Assembly: GCA_023665865.1 (NCBI GenBank)
Contig: JAMPDC010000001.1
Span: 654,260 to 718,259, forward strand
Source of the DNA: Staphylococcus sp.
GTDB lineage: Bacteria; Bacteroidota; Bacteroidia; Bacteroidales; Muribaculaceae
DNA length: 64,000 nucleotides
Direction of reading: 5' to 3'
Part shown: positions 18,350-28,452 of the stretch, piece by piece
How the letters are laid out: every line of letters begins with the position of its first letter
Numbering within the stretch: position 1 is the first letter of the stretch
The notes under the pieces: model-generated
Told to the model about the DNA's origin: nothing
The model's database searches: none
What the model saw: only the letters and a program-made list of their open reading frames with translations
Translations under genes and position numbers: made by a program

Positions 18350-19813
18350 ATGAAAAAAATATCTTTAATGTTGTTGTCGGTCCTGGGCATGGGATTTGTT
18401 GCCTGCGACAATGACTTTGACTTCCCCAACCCTCCGGGTCAGTCCAATCCGCAGGAACCGATTTTCGAGAACGCCAATCTTGACATGGCATCGGCTGTCG
18501 AAGGAACCATCAATCTTGACCAGGCCAACAACGAGAATGCGCTTGTCTCTGTCGCCGATATAAAATCGATCGAAAATCTTCCCGAAGGCTATGAACTTTC
18601 ATTTGTCGGCCAGATGGCGGCAGACGAATCATTTGCCTCACCGGCAGAATTCGGCACTTCAATCGCCGACAACAAGGTTTATGCCGATCCCGATGATCTT
18701 GATGCAGCATTCCACGAAATATTCAAGACTATCGACCCCGCGGCCAAAAAGGCCAACATCCGCTACAAGGCATACGCCGTCAACGGCTCGGCAACCATCC
18801 GTCTCGGAGGTGAAAACGTCTACTACTGCCCGATGACCGCGACCATGACCCCCTTCAACCCCGGATTTACCGTTGAAGAGGAGTATTACCTCATCGGCAC
18901 CTGCACCAACGGCGCCATCGACGCCTCGACAGCTATCAAGATGAACAACAGCGGCGTGAGCCCCTACGATGATCCTAAGTTCTCAGCCGTCGTCGAGATC
19001 ACAGGCGACCAGGCAGCCGCAGGCTACCAGTGGGCAGTAGTCCCCCGCTCAACCCTCACCGCCGGTTCAGGCCTCGTGATGGGTGTGACCGATGCTGAGC
19101 TCGCCTCTGACCCCAGCGGCTACCTCATGGGCTACACCTCAAACCCCATCTTCGGTGTCATCAAGGTAGGCAACACCCACATGATAGAAGTCAACGTCCG
19201 TCCTGACGAAGATGGCCTCTACAGCTACAATGTCCAGCTCACCATCTCCAACCTCTGGACTCCCGGTCCGGCCAACGGATGGGATTGCGAAGCCTCACAG
19301 CAGCTCTACACCGAGAACTACACCAACTACATGGGCTACGTCCACGTCGACGGCGAATTCAAGTTCACCTCGGCTCCCGACTGGGACCACACCAACTTCG
19401 GCTTTGCTGAAGCAGGCAAGCTCACCACCGACGGTGGCGCCGGCAACATCAAGGTAACTCCCGCCGGCGACGCTCTCACCAACGGTCTCTACTGGTGTAC
19501 CGCCAACATCGTCGCTCTCACCTATGACACCACTCCTGTCCAGACCATCGGCATCATCGGCGACGGCACCGCAGGCGGTTGGGATGCAGAGACTGTGATG
19601 ACTCCCTCCGAGGACTTCCTCACCTGGACTCTCAAAACCACTCTCAAGGAAGGCTCCTTCAAGTTCCGCGCCAACAATGGCTGGGACATCAACCTCGGCG
19701 GCATCCTTGAGGATCTCCGTCAGAACGGCAACAACATCACCGTTCCGAAAACCGGCGAAGTGACCATCACTCTTGATCTGAGCAAGCTCCCCTACACTGC
19801 CACTATCAAATAA
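18350..19813 (+). CDS. SusF-like (DUF5115-type) surface glycan-binding lipoprotein
   Basis: 487 residues with a lipobox ending at Cys19 (GFVAC). Residues 30-165 resemble the DUF5115-type N-terminal region. Later modules begin with YLIGTCTNG near residue 182 and IGIIGDGTAGGWD near residue 400, the latter with the W/N-rich pattern of SusF starch-binding domains (FKFRANNGWDINLGG). It is the last gene of the cassette. Its 3' end shares a terminator with the convergent GH28 gene. The glycan target is inferred only. Confidence 0.8.
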   Translation: MKKISLMLLSVLGMGFVACDNDFDFPNPPGQSNPQEPIFENANLDMASAVEGTINLDQANNENALVSVADIKSIENLPEGYELSFVGQMAADESFASPAEFGTSIADNKVYADPDDLDAAFHEIFKTIDPAAKKANIRYKAYAVNGSATIRLGGENVYYCPMTATMTPFNPGFTVEEEYYLIGTCTNGAIDASTAIKMNNSGVSPYDDPKFSAVVEITGDQAAAGYQWAVVPRSTLTAGSGLVMGVTDAELASDPSGYLMGYTSNPIFGVIKVGNTHMIEVNVRPDEDGLYSYNVQLTISNLWTPGPANGWDCEASQQLYTENYTNYMGYVHVDGEFKFTSAPDWDHTNFGFAEAGKLTTDGGAGNIKVTPAGDALTNGLYWCTANIVALTYDTTPVQTIGIIGDGTAGGWDAETVMTPSEDFLTWTLKTTLKEGSFKFRANNGWDINLGGILEDLRQNGNNITVPKTGEVTITLDLSKLPYTATIK

Positions 19814-19834
19814 GCCCCTTTATTTCAATCTGAA

Positions 19835-19893
19835 GGCCGCCCGACACAAGCCCTCCCCGATGCGGGAGACTGTGTGCCGGGCGGCCATATTTT
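19835..19893. terminator. Bidirectional terminator between susF-like and GH28 genes
   Basis: GGCCGCCCG (19835-19843) pairs with CGGGCGGCC (19878-19886). The stem continues past one mismatch, with an inner CTCCC/GGGAG hairpin. ATATTTTTG follows on the plus strand. Confidence 0.8.
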
Positions 19894-19922
19894 TGTTTAC
19901 TTTTATGTCAGAGCGGTGGAAA

Positions 19923-21365
19923 TCAGTTCACCTTCTGTCCGTTGATCGAGAGATTTGAGAAACGGACATCCTGAGCCTGACCGTTGAGACGGAAAGCACC
20001 GGTCTCGACGCCGTTGAAGTTTGAATTCTTCACCTCTATGTTGCTGACATTGCAACGGTCATCGTATGCGTCGATGAAGACACCATATTTGCTCTTGTTG
20101 CAGTTGACATTGTCGAGGAAGACGTTGCGGACAACAGGAGCGTAGGCACGGTTGCAGATCTCTTTCTGATCGTAGATGAGATTGATCTTCAGGACAGCTT
20201 CCTTGCATTGACCGACCTCGACGTTGCGCACGTAGATATTCTCGATGATACCGCCGCGGCAGTTGTTGGTCTTGATTCGGATGACGCGGTCGAGTTTGGG
20301 AGAATCCATGCGGCAGTTCTCGACAAAGAGGTTGCGGTAGCCGCCTGAGATCTCACTGCCGACAACGACGCCGCCGTGACCGTTTTTCATCTGGCAGTTG
20401 CGGACGATGATATTCTCGGAGGGTCGGCCGTCACGACCGTCGCGGTTGCGTCCGCTCTTGATAGCGATGCAGTCGTCGCCGGTGTCGAAGTAGCAACCTT
20501 CGATGAGCACATTCTTGCAGGCATCAGGGTCGCAGCCGTCACCGTTGGGGCCATCGTTCTGCACATGGACATTGCGGACGATCACATTGTCGCAGAGAGC
20601 GGGATGGATCACCCAGAAGGGAGAACGGAGCATGGTGACACCCTCGATGAGCACATTCTTACACATCATCGGGTTGACGAGCTGCACGCGCATGCCATAG
20701 CCGTCACCGAGACGACGCTGCTCGACGGGCACACCCTTCTCATTCCATTCGAGGAGCACCGGGCGACCGATGCGCTGGGAGACGATCCCCTCTTTCCAGC
20801 CGAAGTGGACAGCGCCACACATGGCCCACCAGTTCTCGCGTGTGCCTCCGCCGTCGAGAGTGCCTTTGCCCGTGATGGCGATGTTTTCCTGCTCATAGGC
20901 ATAGACCATCGGCTGATAGTTGTAGCAGTCGACGCCTTCCCAACGGGTACGCACGACGGGATATTCCTTCAGGTCGGAGGTGAAAAGCAGCGTGGCGCCC
21001 TCCTCGAGATGGAGGTTGACATTGCTCTTGAGAGTGATCGGACCTGTGAGCCATGTTCCGGCAGGGATGATCACACGGCCACCGCCCTCACGCGAACAGC
21101 GGTCGATCACCTTGTTGATAAGCTCAGTGTAGAGATAGCCCTTGGTATCAGACTTCTTGCCATATTTGAAGATGGGATAGTCCTTGTCGCGGAACTCCGG
21201 AGCCTTGATCATTTTTTCAATCTCAGGATAGAGTTCCGACCAGGCGTTAGCGGCCTGCTGCGCCTGCTGCGCCTGCTTCTCTTTGGCAGTGACCTGCGCT
21301 GTCGCTACTCCGGAGCTTCCTCCGACAGCACACAGCAACATAAGGGCGATGAATGATTTTCTCAT
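19923..21365 (-). CDS. Glycoside hydrolase family 28 protein (polygalacturonase-like)
   Basis: 480 residues from the ATG at 21365 (MRKSFIALMLLCAV, signal peptide to about residue 24); the frame stays open upstream but no better start exists. The right-handed beta-helix carries the GH28 catalytic set: NGDGCDPD, GDDC in FDTGDDCIAIKSG, GHGG in NGHGGVVVGSE, and RIK in VIRIKTNNC. Family members hydrolyse galacturonan or related uronic-acid and rhamnogalacturonan linkages in the periplasm or outside. It faces the SusCDEF operon and has its own promoter, so it may or may not act on the same glycan. Confidence 0.9.
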   Translation of the reverse strand: MRKSFIALMLLCAVGGSSGVATAQVTAKEKQAQQAQQAANAWSELYPEIEKMIKAPEFRDKDYPIFKYGKKSDTKGYLYTELINKVIDRCSREGGGRVIIPAGTWLTGPITLKSNVNLHLEEGATLLFTSDLKEYPVVRTRWEGVDCYNYQPMVYAYEQENIAITGKGTLDGGGTRENWWAMCGAVHFGWKEGIVSQRIGRPVLLEWNEKGVPVEQRRLGDGYGMRVQLVNPMMCKNVLIEGVTMLRSPFWVIHPALCDNVIVRNVHVQNDGPNGDGCDPDACKNVLIEGCYFDTGDDCIAIKSGRNRDGRDGRPSENIIVRNCQMKNGHGGVVVGSEISGGYRNLFVENCRMDSPKLDRVIRIKTNNCRGGIIENIYVRNVEVGQCKEAVLKINLIYDQKEICNRAYAPVVRNVFLDNVNCNKSKYGVFIDAYDDRCNVSNIEVKNSNFNGVETGAFRLNGQAQDVRFSNLSINGQKVN

Positions 21366-21451
21366 GGTTGTGATATTAATAATGTATAAAAAAATTAAAA
21401 AAATGCGACAAGTGATGGCGAAATATGTTGAAACGCGGGTCAACATTTCTG

Positions 21452-21483
21452 CAAAGATAGGGATAATAGGCCGAAATAGCAAA
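21452..21483 (-). promoter_or_regulatory. Bacteroidetes-type promoter of the GH28 gene
   Basis: Read on the minus strand, TTTG (21483-21480) and TATCTTTG (21459-21452) are separated by 20 bases. The predicted leader is about 80 nucleotides. Confidence 0.75.
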
Positions 21484-21571
21484 ACAGGGCTCCTGTGGGG
21501 CGCCGGGAGACCGCGTCGCAACCCTCTCTGACGTGTCCCGACGGGGGGTGTGACACCATTTTTCATGTATC

Positions 21572-21604
21572 TTGCTGATATTTACAAAAAAATGCGTATC
21601 TTTG
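21572..21604 (+). promoter_or_regulatory. Bacteroidetes-type promoter of the glycogen operon
   Basis: TTG at 21572-21574 and a perfect TATCTTTG at 21597-21604 are 22 bases apart, 30 bases before the glycogen synthase start. It is divergent from the GH28 promoter. Confidence 0.7.
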
Positions 21605-21634
21605 CACCTCTGTAAATGATAATATCTAAGTAAA

Positions 21635-23356
21635 ATGATGGACACTACAGCTGCTGCTCCCGGTGTCGACCTCCTCTTTGAGGTCAGCTGGGAGGTTTGT
21701 AACAAGATTGGTGGGATCTACACCGTCCTGTCCACTAAAGCAAAGACGCTTCAGAAGCTTTACAACGACAAAACAATATTCATCGGACCGGACGTATGGA
21801 CTGCCGACAACCCGTCGCCATGGTTCAAAGAGTGTAACATCGAAGGCTTGACGTCATGGTCAAAGAGCGCGAAGCTCCCTGCCGGAGTCAGTGTCAGAGT
21901 AGGCCGGTGGGAGATCCCCGGACGACCGATCGCAGTGCTCGTCAAATTTGACGGCATGTATGATGTCAAAGACGAATTTTATGGCGAGATGTGGAACCGT
22001 TTCGGTGTCGACTCGCTCCACGCCTATGGAGACTATGACGAAGGGTGTGCTTTCGCCCACGCATCAGGAATAGTCATCGAATCGATTATCGCAAGCGGCT
22101 ACGGCGCCAATCTCACCCCCAAGGGCCGCATCTCACGCAAAAACCCCACCCGCATAGTAGCCCACTTCGACGAATGGACCACAGGCATGGGTCTGCTCTA
22201 TGTGAAATGGAAACTGCCACAGGTAGCCACCGTCTTCACGACCCACGCCACAAGCATCGGCCGCAGCATCTGCGGCAACAACAAGCCCCTCTACGACTAC
22301 ATGAAAGGCTACAACGGCGACCAGATGGCCCGTGAGCTCAACATGGAGGCGAAACATTCGCTCGAGAAGCGTGCGGCTCATGCCGCCGACGCTTTCACCA
22401 CTGTCAGCGACATCACAGCCGCCGAGTGTGAGCAGCTCCTCGAACGCCGTCCCGATGTGGTCACCCCCAACGGATTTGAAAAAAACTTCGTCCCCTCGGC
22501 CGCAAAGCTCCCCGCAGCCCGTCAGGCCGCCCGCGACAAGATGCTCACCGTGGCCTCGGCTCTCACCGGCAAGCACTTCGACAATAATTCATTCATCGTC
22601 ATCACGAGCGGACGCTGCGAGTATCGCAACAAGGGTCTCGACATGTTTCTCGACATGGCCGACAAGCTCCGCCACCTCAAGACCTGCCGCAACATCCTCG
22701 CTTTCGTAATGGTCCCCGCCTGGCCCAAGGAAGCCCGCACCGACCTCAAGGAGCGCATGACCACCATGAATGGCAAGCCTTATATCGAGGACCGCGATGC
22801 TCTCCAGGATCCCGTGATCACCCATTGGCTCAACAATCCCGACAGCGATGCCGTCAACTGCCGCATCCACCAGCTCAATTTCGGGATGAGCGATCCCCGT
22901 GTGACTGTCATCTACGTCCCCTGCTACCTCAACGGATCAGACGGAATCTTCGACATGGCCTACTATGATCTCCTTCCCGGAGCCGATGCCACTGTCTTCC
23001 CTTCATATTACGAACCCTGGGGCTACACCCCCCTCGAGAGTGTCGCCTTCGGTGTCCCCACCGTCACCACCTCGCTCTCCGGCTTCGGCCAGTGGGTGCT
23101 CCGCACATCCGAGAACTATTTCGACGAGTGTGGCGTCAACGTCATCGGACGTGGTGACTCCAACTACGATTTCGTGGTTGAAAACATAGCCCACGGCATC
23201 GAATATCTCAGTTGTGTCGACAGTAAGGAGGAGAAAAAGATCCGTAAGGCAGCGATGCAGACCGCAGCCGACGCTGCATGGTCGAAATTCATGGTCTACT
23301 ACGACGAAGCCTATGCGATAGCTCTCGCAAAGGCTGCCGAACGCATCAAGAAGTAA
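21635..23356 (+). CDS. Glycogen synthase, GT3 (eukaryotic-like) family
   Basis: 573 residues. FEVSWEVCNKIGGIYTVLSTKA at residues 12-33 is the donor-binding N terminus of GT3 synthases. HFDEWTTGMGLLY and the C-terminal FPSYYEPWGYTPLES (near residue 450) carry the catalytic-site residues of the GT-B fold. The enzyme extends alpha-1,4-glucan, probably from UDP-glucose as in eukaryotic relatives; donor preference cannot be read from sequence by eye. Bacteroidales often use this type instead of bacterial GlgA. It is followed by the phosphorylase gene, giving paired synthesis and breakdown. Confidence 0.9.
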   Translation: MMDTTAAAPGVDLLFEVSWEVCNKIGGIYTVLSTKAKTLQKLYNDKTIFIGPDVWTADNPSPWFKECNIEGLTSWSKSAKLPAGVSVRVGRWEIPGRPIAVLVKFDGMYDVKDEFYGEMWNRFGVDSLHAYGDYDEGCAFAHASGIVIESIIASGYGANLTPKGRISRKNPTRIVAHFDEWTTGMGLLYVKWKLPQVATVFTTHATSIGRSICGNNKPLYDYMKGYNGDQMARELNMEAKHSLEKRAAHAADAFTTVSDITAAECEQLLERRPDVVTPNGFEKNFVPSAAKLPAARQAARDKMLTVASALTGKHFDNNSFIVITSGRCEYRNKGLDMFLDMADKLRHLKTCRNILAFVMVPAWPKEARTDLKERMTTMNGKPYIEDRDALQDPVITHWLNNPDSDAVNCRIHQLNFGMSDPRVTVIYVPCYLNGSDGIFDMAYYDLLPGADATVFPSYYEPWGYTPLESVAFGVPTVTTSLSGFGQWVLRTSENYFDECGVNVIGRGDSNYDFVVENIAHGIEYLSCVDSKEEKKIRKAAMQTAADAAWSKFMVYYDEAYAIALAKAAERIKK

Positions 23357-23468
23357 CAATCCATCAAGTAGCATACATATACAATCAACTCCGATTTAGT
23401 TGTGTCAGAGAGATAGGCGATATCATCTTACACAAACGATAAAAAAAGGAAACATAAATTTAACCAAT

Positions 23469-26030
23469 ATGAAACTGCCCGTAAGCAAGACAAATGCCCC
23501 CGTGTGGCGCGACATCACAGTGAAGTCCGTCCTTCCCGAGGCATTAAAACCACTCGAAACTCTTTCACGTAACCTTTGGTGGGTTTGGAACAGCGCAGCC
23601 AAAAACCTCTTCCGTGATCTCGATCAGGATCTCTGGCGCGCCACCGGCGAAAACCCCGTGATGCTCCTCCAGCAGCTCTCGACCGAGCGCCTTGAGGAAA
23701 TCATGAACGACGAGGAAATGATGGAACGCATCAAGGTCGTCTTCGACATGTTTAACGACTATATGGCGAAGCCCATGCGCAAAGACATCCCCTCAGTGTC
23801 ATATTTCTCAATGGAATATGGTCTCTGCAACTGCCTTAAGATATACTCAGGCGGTCTCGGTGTCCTCGCCGGCGACTACATCAAGGAAGCATCCGACAGC
23901 TGTGTCGATATGACTGCAATCGGTTTCCTCTACCGCTACGGTTACTTCACCCAGTCGCTCAGCGTCGACGGTCAGCAGATCGCCAACTATGAGCCCCAGA
24001 ACTTCAACCAGCTCCCCATCGAGCAGGTGACCGACGGCAATGGCCATCCCCTCATCCTCGAAGTGCCCTTCCCCGGCCGCATCATCTATAGCCATATCTG
24101 GCGCGTCAACGTAGGCCGCATGAAGCTCTTCCTCCTCGACACTGACTTCGACATGAACAGCGAGTTTGACCGTTCTATCACCCACCAGCTCTACGGTGGT
24201 GACTGGGAAAACCGCATCAAGCAGGAATATCTCCTCGGCATCGGTGGTGTGCTCGCCCTCAAGAAACTCGGCATCCACCACACCATCTATCATGCCAACG
24301 AAGGCCACGCAGCGCTCCTCAACCTTCAGCGCCTCGTCGACTACGTAGAGAAGGGTCTTGACTTCACCACAGCTCTCGAGCTCGTGCGCTCTTCAAGCCT
24401 CTACACTGTCCACACTCCCGTGCCCGCAGGCCACGACTACTTCGACGAAGGTCTCGCACACAAATATCTCAACGAATTCCCCGGCCGTCTCGGCATCTCC
24501 TGGCAGGATCTCATGAACATGGGCCGCGAGAACCCCGACAGCCAGGACCGCTTCTCGATGAGCGTCTTCGCTCTCAACACCTGCCAGGAAGCAAACGGCG
24601 TCAGCTGGCTCCACGGCGAGGTGTCAAAGAAGATGTTTGCAGGCGTTTGGAAAGGCTACTCTTGGGAGGAAAGCCATGTAGGCTACGTCACCAACGGCGT
24701 CCACATGCCCACATGGGCCGCAAGCGAATGGAAATCATTCTACACCGAAAAGCTCGGCGACCAGATCTTTGACCACCAGAGCGATCCCAAGGCTTGGGAA
24801 GGTATCTTCAAAGTGAAAGACGAGGAGATCTGGAACATGCGCACCATGATGAAAAACAAATTCATCAACTTCGTCAAGCGTGATTTCAAGGCCAAGTGGC
24901 TCGCAAACCAGGGCGATCCCTCCGCCGTGATCAAGATTCTCGAGCGCATCAACCCCAACGCCCTCATCATCGGTTTCGCACGCCGCTTCGCAACCTACAA
25001 GCGCGCCCACCTTCTCTTCACTGACCTCGACCGTCTCGCCCGTATCGTCAACAACGAGCAGTTCCCCGTGCAGTTCATCTTCTCGGGTAAGGCACACCCC
25101 GCCGACGGCGCAGGCCAGGGCCTCATCAAGCGCATCACCGAGATCTCACGCATGCCGCAGTTCCAGGGCAAGATCATCTTCCTCGAGGACTACAACATGA
25201 TCGTCGCCAAGCGTCTCGTCACCGGTGTCGACATCTGGCTCAACACCCCGACCCGTCCCCTCGAGGCATCGGGCACATCGGGCGAGAAAGCCGAGATGAA
25301 CGGTGTGCTCAACTTCTCAGTGCTCGACGGATGGTGGTATGAAGGCTACAAGCTCGATGAGAAAGCCGGCTGGGCTCTCACCGACAAGCGTACGTTCACC
25401 GACCAGAGCCAGCAGGACAAGCTCGATGCCGCTACCATCTACTCTATGCTCGAAAACGAGATCATCCCCCTCTACTTCGCAAAGAACTCAAAGGGCTATT
25501 CTCCCGAGTGGATCCAGTATATCAAGCGCTCGATTGGCCACATCGCTCCCCAGTACACCATGCAGCGCATGATCGAGGACTACATCGAACGCTTCTACGA
25601 GCCCGAGGCAAAACGCTTCGACAAGCTCGCAGCCGACAACTCCAAGCTCGCCAAGGAAATCGCAGCCTGGAAGGAGAAAGTGGCTGCCGCCTGGGATGGC
25701 ATCAAGGTTCTTGAAGTCACCACTGACCGCGACTTCAGCCAGAACACCCAGCAGAGCGGTGAAAACTTCGTCACCACTATCAAGATCGATGCCAACGGTC
25801 TCGCAGATGATCTCGGTCTCGAACTCGTCATCGACAAGGTTCACGACAACCAGGGCCAGCGCGTGGCCAGCATCCCCTTCAAGGTTATCGCCAAGGACGG
25901 CAACATCGTGACCTTCCAGCTCTCTGACAAGCTCCGCGATCCGGGCGTGTTCCGCTTCAGCTACCGTCTCTACCCGAGCAACCCGCTCCTGCCCCACCGT
26001 CAGGACTTCGCTTTCGTACGCTGGATCTAA
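23469..26030 (+). CDS. glgP: Alpha-glucan (glycogen) phosphorylase, GT35
   Basis: 853 residues from the ATG at 23469 ([18 protein letters not shown]). An N-terminal DUF3417-like segment ([13 protein letters not shown]) precedes the phosphorylase core with [19 protein letters not shown] and the pyridoxal-phosphate lysine region [14 protein letters not shown] near residue 600. It belongs to the shorter alpha-glucan phosphorylase subtype rather than the E. coli MalP type. It releases glucose-1-phosphate from glycogen or maltodextrin in the cytosol. It sits 112 bases behind the GT3 synthase. Confidence 0.93.
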   Translation: MKLPVSKTNAPVWRDITVKSVLPEALKPLETLSRNLWWVWNSAAKNLFRDLDQDLWRATGENPVMLLQQLSTERLEEIMNDEEMMERIKVVFDMFNDYMAKPMRKDIPSVSYFSMEYGLCNCLKIYSGGLGVLAGDYIKEASDSCVDMTAIGFLYRYGYFTQSLSVDGQQIANYEPQNFNQLPIEQVTDGNGHPLILEVPFPGRIIYSHIWRVNVGRMKLFLLDTDFDMNSEFDRSITHQLYGGDWENRIKQEYLLGIGGVLALKKLGIHHTIYHANEGHAALLNLQRLVDYVEKGLDFTTALELVRSSSLYTVHTPVPAGHDYFDEGLAHKYLNEFPGRLGISWQDLMNMGRENPDSQDRFSMSVFALNTCQEANGVSWLHGEVSKKMFAGVWKGYSWEESHVGYVTNGVHMPTWAASEWKSFYTEKLGDQIFDHQSDPKAWEGIFKVKDEEIWNMRTMMKNKFINFVKRDFKAKWLANQGDPSAVIKILERINPNALIIGFARRFATYKRAHLLFTDLDRLARIVNNEQFPVQFIFSGKAHPADGAGQGLIKRITEISRMPQFQGKIIFLEDYNMIVAKRLVTGVDIWLNTPTRPLEASGTSGEKAEMNGVLNFSVLDGWWYEGYKLDEKAGWALTDKRTFTDQSQQDKLDAATIYSMLENEIIPLYFAKNSKGYSPEWIQYIKRSIGHIAPQYTMQRMIEDYIERFYEPEAKRFDKLAADNSKLAKEIAAWKEKVAAAWDGIKVLEVTTDRDFSQNTQQSGENFVTTIKIDANGLADDLGLELVIDKVHDNQGQRVASIPFKVIAKDGNIVTFQLSDKLRDPGVFRFSYRLYPSNPLLPHRQDFAFVRWI

Positions 26031-26077
26031 AATCCAACGGTCGGAAACGATCGACATATCCCCACACTCATTCAGCG

Positions 26078-26126
26078 GTCCCCGCAGTTCTGCATGTCAC
26101 TTGCAGTCTGCGGGGACTTTCTTTTT
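26078..26126 (+). terminator. Terminator of the glycogen operon
   Basis: GTCCCCGCAG (26078-26087) pairs perfectly with CTGCGGGGAC (26108-26117) and is followed by TTTCTTTTTG. The following 170 bases up to the acid phosphatase gene hold no clear gene or promoter motif. Confidence 0.85.
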
Positions 26127-26302
26127 GTGGGCGTTATCTCTGCCATAGAGGCTATAGATGTTAAAGAACATATAAATTGCTTAAACTTTTATAGAGGAGG
26201 TTGGTTAGTTATTGTATAAGAACGATCGATACCATTACCTGACCGTTTGGAAAACATTCAGAACAACACACTTACCTACTAAAAACTAAACACACTTCCC
26301 TC

Positions 26303-27133
26303 ATGAAGACTCTACACGTTTCAACACTCCGCACCGCAGCCTGCACACTCTTCCTCGCAGTCGCAACCACATTCGCCTTTGCCCAGCAAGAGACAAGCGC
26401 CAAGAAAATCAAGGACCATAGAACCAACCCCGAAGTGTTCTTCCTCCAGGAAGGCGACGTGGCCAACAGCTATCTTCTGCTCCCGCCTCCTCCCGACGGC
26501 GCATCAATCACTTTCCTTAATGACCAGGCCCGCTACACTTGGGGAAAAACCATGCGCAACACTCCGCGCGGTGACCAGGCCGTCAGCGATGCCCGCGTCG
26601 AAGGCGATGGTGTCCCCCAGGCATTCTCTGAAGCCTTCGGCATAGAAATCAATGCAGAAGAGACTCCGGAAATCCACCGGCTGATCGTCGGGATGCGTGA
26701 AGATGCCGGTGATCTCGGCACACGCGAGGCAAAGAACTACTACAACCGTACGCGCCCCTTCTCATTCTACGGCGAAGACACCTGCAATCCCGAACAGCAG
26801 GAGGAGCTCTCAACCAACGGCTCATATCCCTCGGGCCATACCTCCATCGGCTGGGCGACGGCTCTTGTCCTCTCAGAGATCAATCCCGAACGACAGAACG
26901 AGATACTCAAACGCGGCTATGAGATGGGTGAAAGCCGTGTCATCTGCGGCTATCACTTCCAGAGCGATGTCGATGCCGGACGCATCACAGGCGCTGTGAC
27001 CGTCGCACGCCTCCACGCCGACCCGCAGTTCCAGGCTCAGCTCGAAAAAGCCAAGAAAGAGTTCAAACAGCTCAAGAAGCAAGGTAAAGTGGCCAAGGGT
27101 ACTCCGGTGCCGACCCCGACCACTACCGACTAA
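26303..27133 (+). CDS. PAP2-type class A acid phosphatase, secreted
   Basis: 276 residues with a signal peptide to about residue 28 (TTFAFAQ). The three PAP2/class A phosphatase motifs are present: KNYYNRTRP near residue 145, SYPSGHTSIGW near 176 and SRVICGYHFQSDVDAG near 216. The last contains the catalytic His and Asp. It should cleave phosphomonoesters in the periplasm. The C terminus is Lys-rich. The next gene encodes a phosphate-selective porin homologue 40 bases downstream, so the pair probably serves phosphate acquisition. Confidence 0.9.
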   Translation: MKTLHVSTLRTAACTLFLAVATTFAFAQQETSAKKIKDHRTNPEVFFLQEGDVANSYLLLPPPPDGASITFLNDQARYTWGKTMRNTPRGDQAVSDARVEGDGVPQAFSEAFGIEINAEETPEIHRLIVGMREDAGDLGTREAKNYYNRTRPFSFYGEDTCNPEQQEELSTNGSYPSGHTSIGWATALVLSEINPERQNEILKRGYEMGESRVICGYHFQSDVDAGRITGAVTVARLHADPQFQAQLEKAKKEFKQLKKQGKVAKGTPVPTPTTTD

Positions 27134-27173
27134 TCCATCATCTTTACTTACTACAAAACTATTTTACACCGCT

Positions 27174-28352
27174 ATGAAAGCTCTAATGATTGCACTTGCG
27201 GCTGTCTCCCTGTGTGCCCTCACGTCGATGGCCGATGATGATAACGCTCCGAAATTCACTGTCAAACCGACAGGCCGAATCCTCATGGACGGCGCCGCAT
27301 ATCTCGGCGGCAACGGAGGCATAGATGAAGAATTGGAAGACCATGACACCAAATTTGTCAGCGGTGTGGCCATCCCCGATCTCCGCCTGGGAGTGAAAGC
27401 GAGCTACGGCCAGTGGAAAGCCAAGGTCGACGTCGGCTTCGGCTATGGCAAAGTCGGTCTGAAGGACACCTATCTCGAATATGACTTCAATCCTGAAAAT
27501 CTTATCCGCGTCGGCTATTTTGTGCCGCAATGGGGCTTGAATTCAGAGACCAGCTCCTCGATGAAGCAGACCTATGAGGAGCCGACGTCAAATGAATTCT
27601 TCTACGCCAATCCCCGTATGCTCGCCGCAATGTGGGTCTATGACAAAGGTCAGTATTTCGCCGGCACCTCGGTCTTTGCCGAAGCCGCAGCCATGACCAA
27701 CAATGCCACAACGATGGGTAAGCAGGGCTGGGGGGCACAGACGCGCCTCGTATGGCGTCCGCGCCACAGCGACGGAGATGTGGTCCAGATAGGTTCTTCG
27801 TTCAACTATTCGTCGCCTACTGCCGACGACCACACCGGATTTGACTACAAAGCCAACTTCCCCTCCAGAGTGTCAAAGGTGCCTTTGCTGTCGTCCAACA
27901 TCTCCCACGCGCGAGGACTCTTCAAGATGTCGCCCGAACTTCTCCTCATCAAAAGCAACTGGGCTTTTGAGGCTCAATACTACTACATGAACGTGGCCCG
28001 CAAGGAGGATTTCAAGAACTACACCGCCTGGGGTGCATACGGTATGGTGCGCACTCTGCTCATCGGATCGCAATATACCTACTCACACGCTGACGCCGGC
28101 GTGGCTACTCCAGCCAAGGGCTCTCTTGAAGTAGTGGTGGGCTATAACTACACCAACGCCTCCGATTCGAAGGCACAGGTGATGGGCGGTATCATGCACG
28201 ATGTCAACTGCACGTTCAACTACTACATCAATTCATGGATGCTCGCCCGTCTGCGCTACTCCTACACAACCGTGAGCGACCGAGTGGTTGAGAACCTTCT
28301 CCCCAAGCGTCACGTCAACACTATCGAGGCACGCCTCCAGATCATATTCTGA
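27174..28352 (+). CDS. Phosphate-selective porin OprO/OprP-like
   Basis: 392 residues, with a signal peptide of about 20 residues (LCALTSMA). The rest is a series of amphipathic beta strands ending in RLQIIF with terminal Phe. YLEYDFNPENLIRVGYFVPQWGLN and the later barrel strands resemble the OprO/OprP family (PF07396). It should form an anion-selective outer-membrane channel. Its position behind the acid phosphatase supports uptake of released phosphate; specificity is inferred. Confidence 0.78.
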   Translation: MKALMIALAAVSLCALTSMADDDNAPKFTVKPTGRILMDGAAYLGGNGGIDEELEDHDTKFVSGVAIPDLRLGVKASYGQWKAKVDVGFGYGKVGLKDTYLEYDFNPENLIRVGYFVPQWGLNSETSSSMKQTYEEPTSNEFFYANPRMLAAMWVYDKGQYFAGTSVFAEAAAMTNNATTMGKQGWGAQTRLVWRPRHSDGDVVQIGSSFNYSSPTADDHTGFDYKANFPSRVSKVPLLSSNISHARGLFKMSPELLLIKSNWAFEAQYYYMNVARKEDFKNYTAWGAYGMVRTLLIGSQYTYSHADAGVATPAKGSLEVVVGYNYTNASDSKAQVMGGIMHDVNCTFNYYINSWMLARLRYSYTTVSDRVVENLLPKRHVNTIEARLQIIF

Positions 28353-28388
28353 CATTACTTTCAAAAAAGGTATATATATCCAAGCATT

Positions 28389-28433
28389 ATCGCCGGGTAT
28401 GCTCCGCCACAACAGAGGAGCATACCCGGCGAT
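28389..28433. terminator. Perfect inverted repeat between the porin and cyuA
   Basis: A 17-base perfect stem (28389-28405 with 28417-28433) closes an 11-base loop between convergent genes. No T-run follows on either strand, so termination is likely but its efficiency is uncertain. Confidence 0.65.
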
Positions 28434-28452
28434 AGTCTGTAGATGATTCCGG

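Noticed and set aside
20376-21356. 326-codon plus-strand open frame opposite the GH28 gene
   Set aside because: It mirrors the coding frame of GH28, whose motifs are clear. The product has no family resemblance and the skewed composition of an antisense frame in GC-rich DNA.
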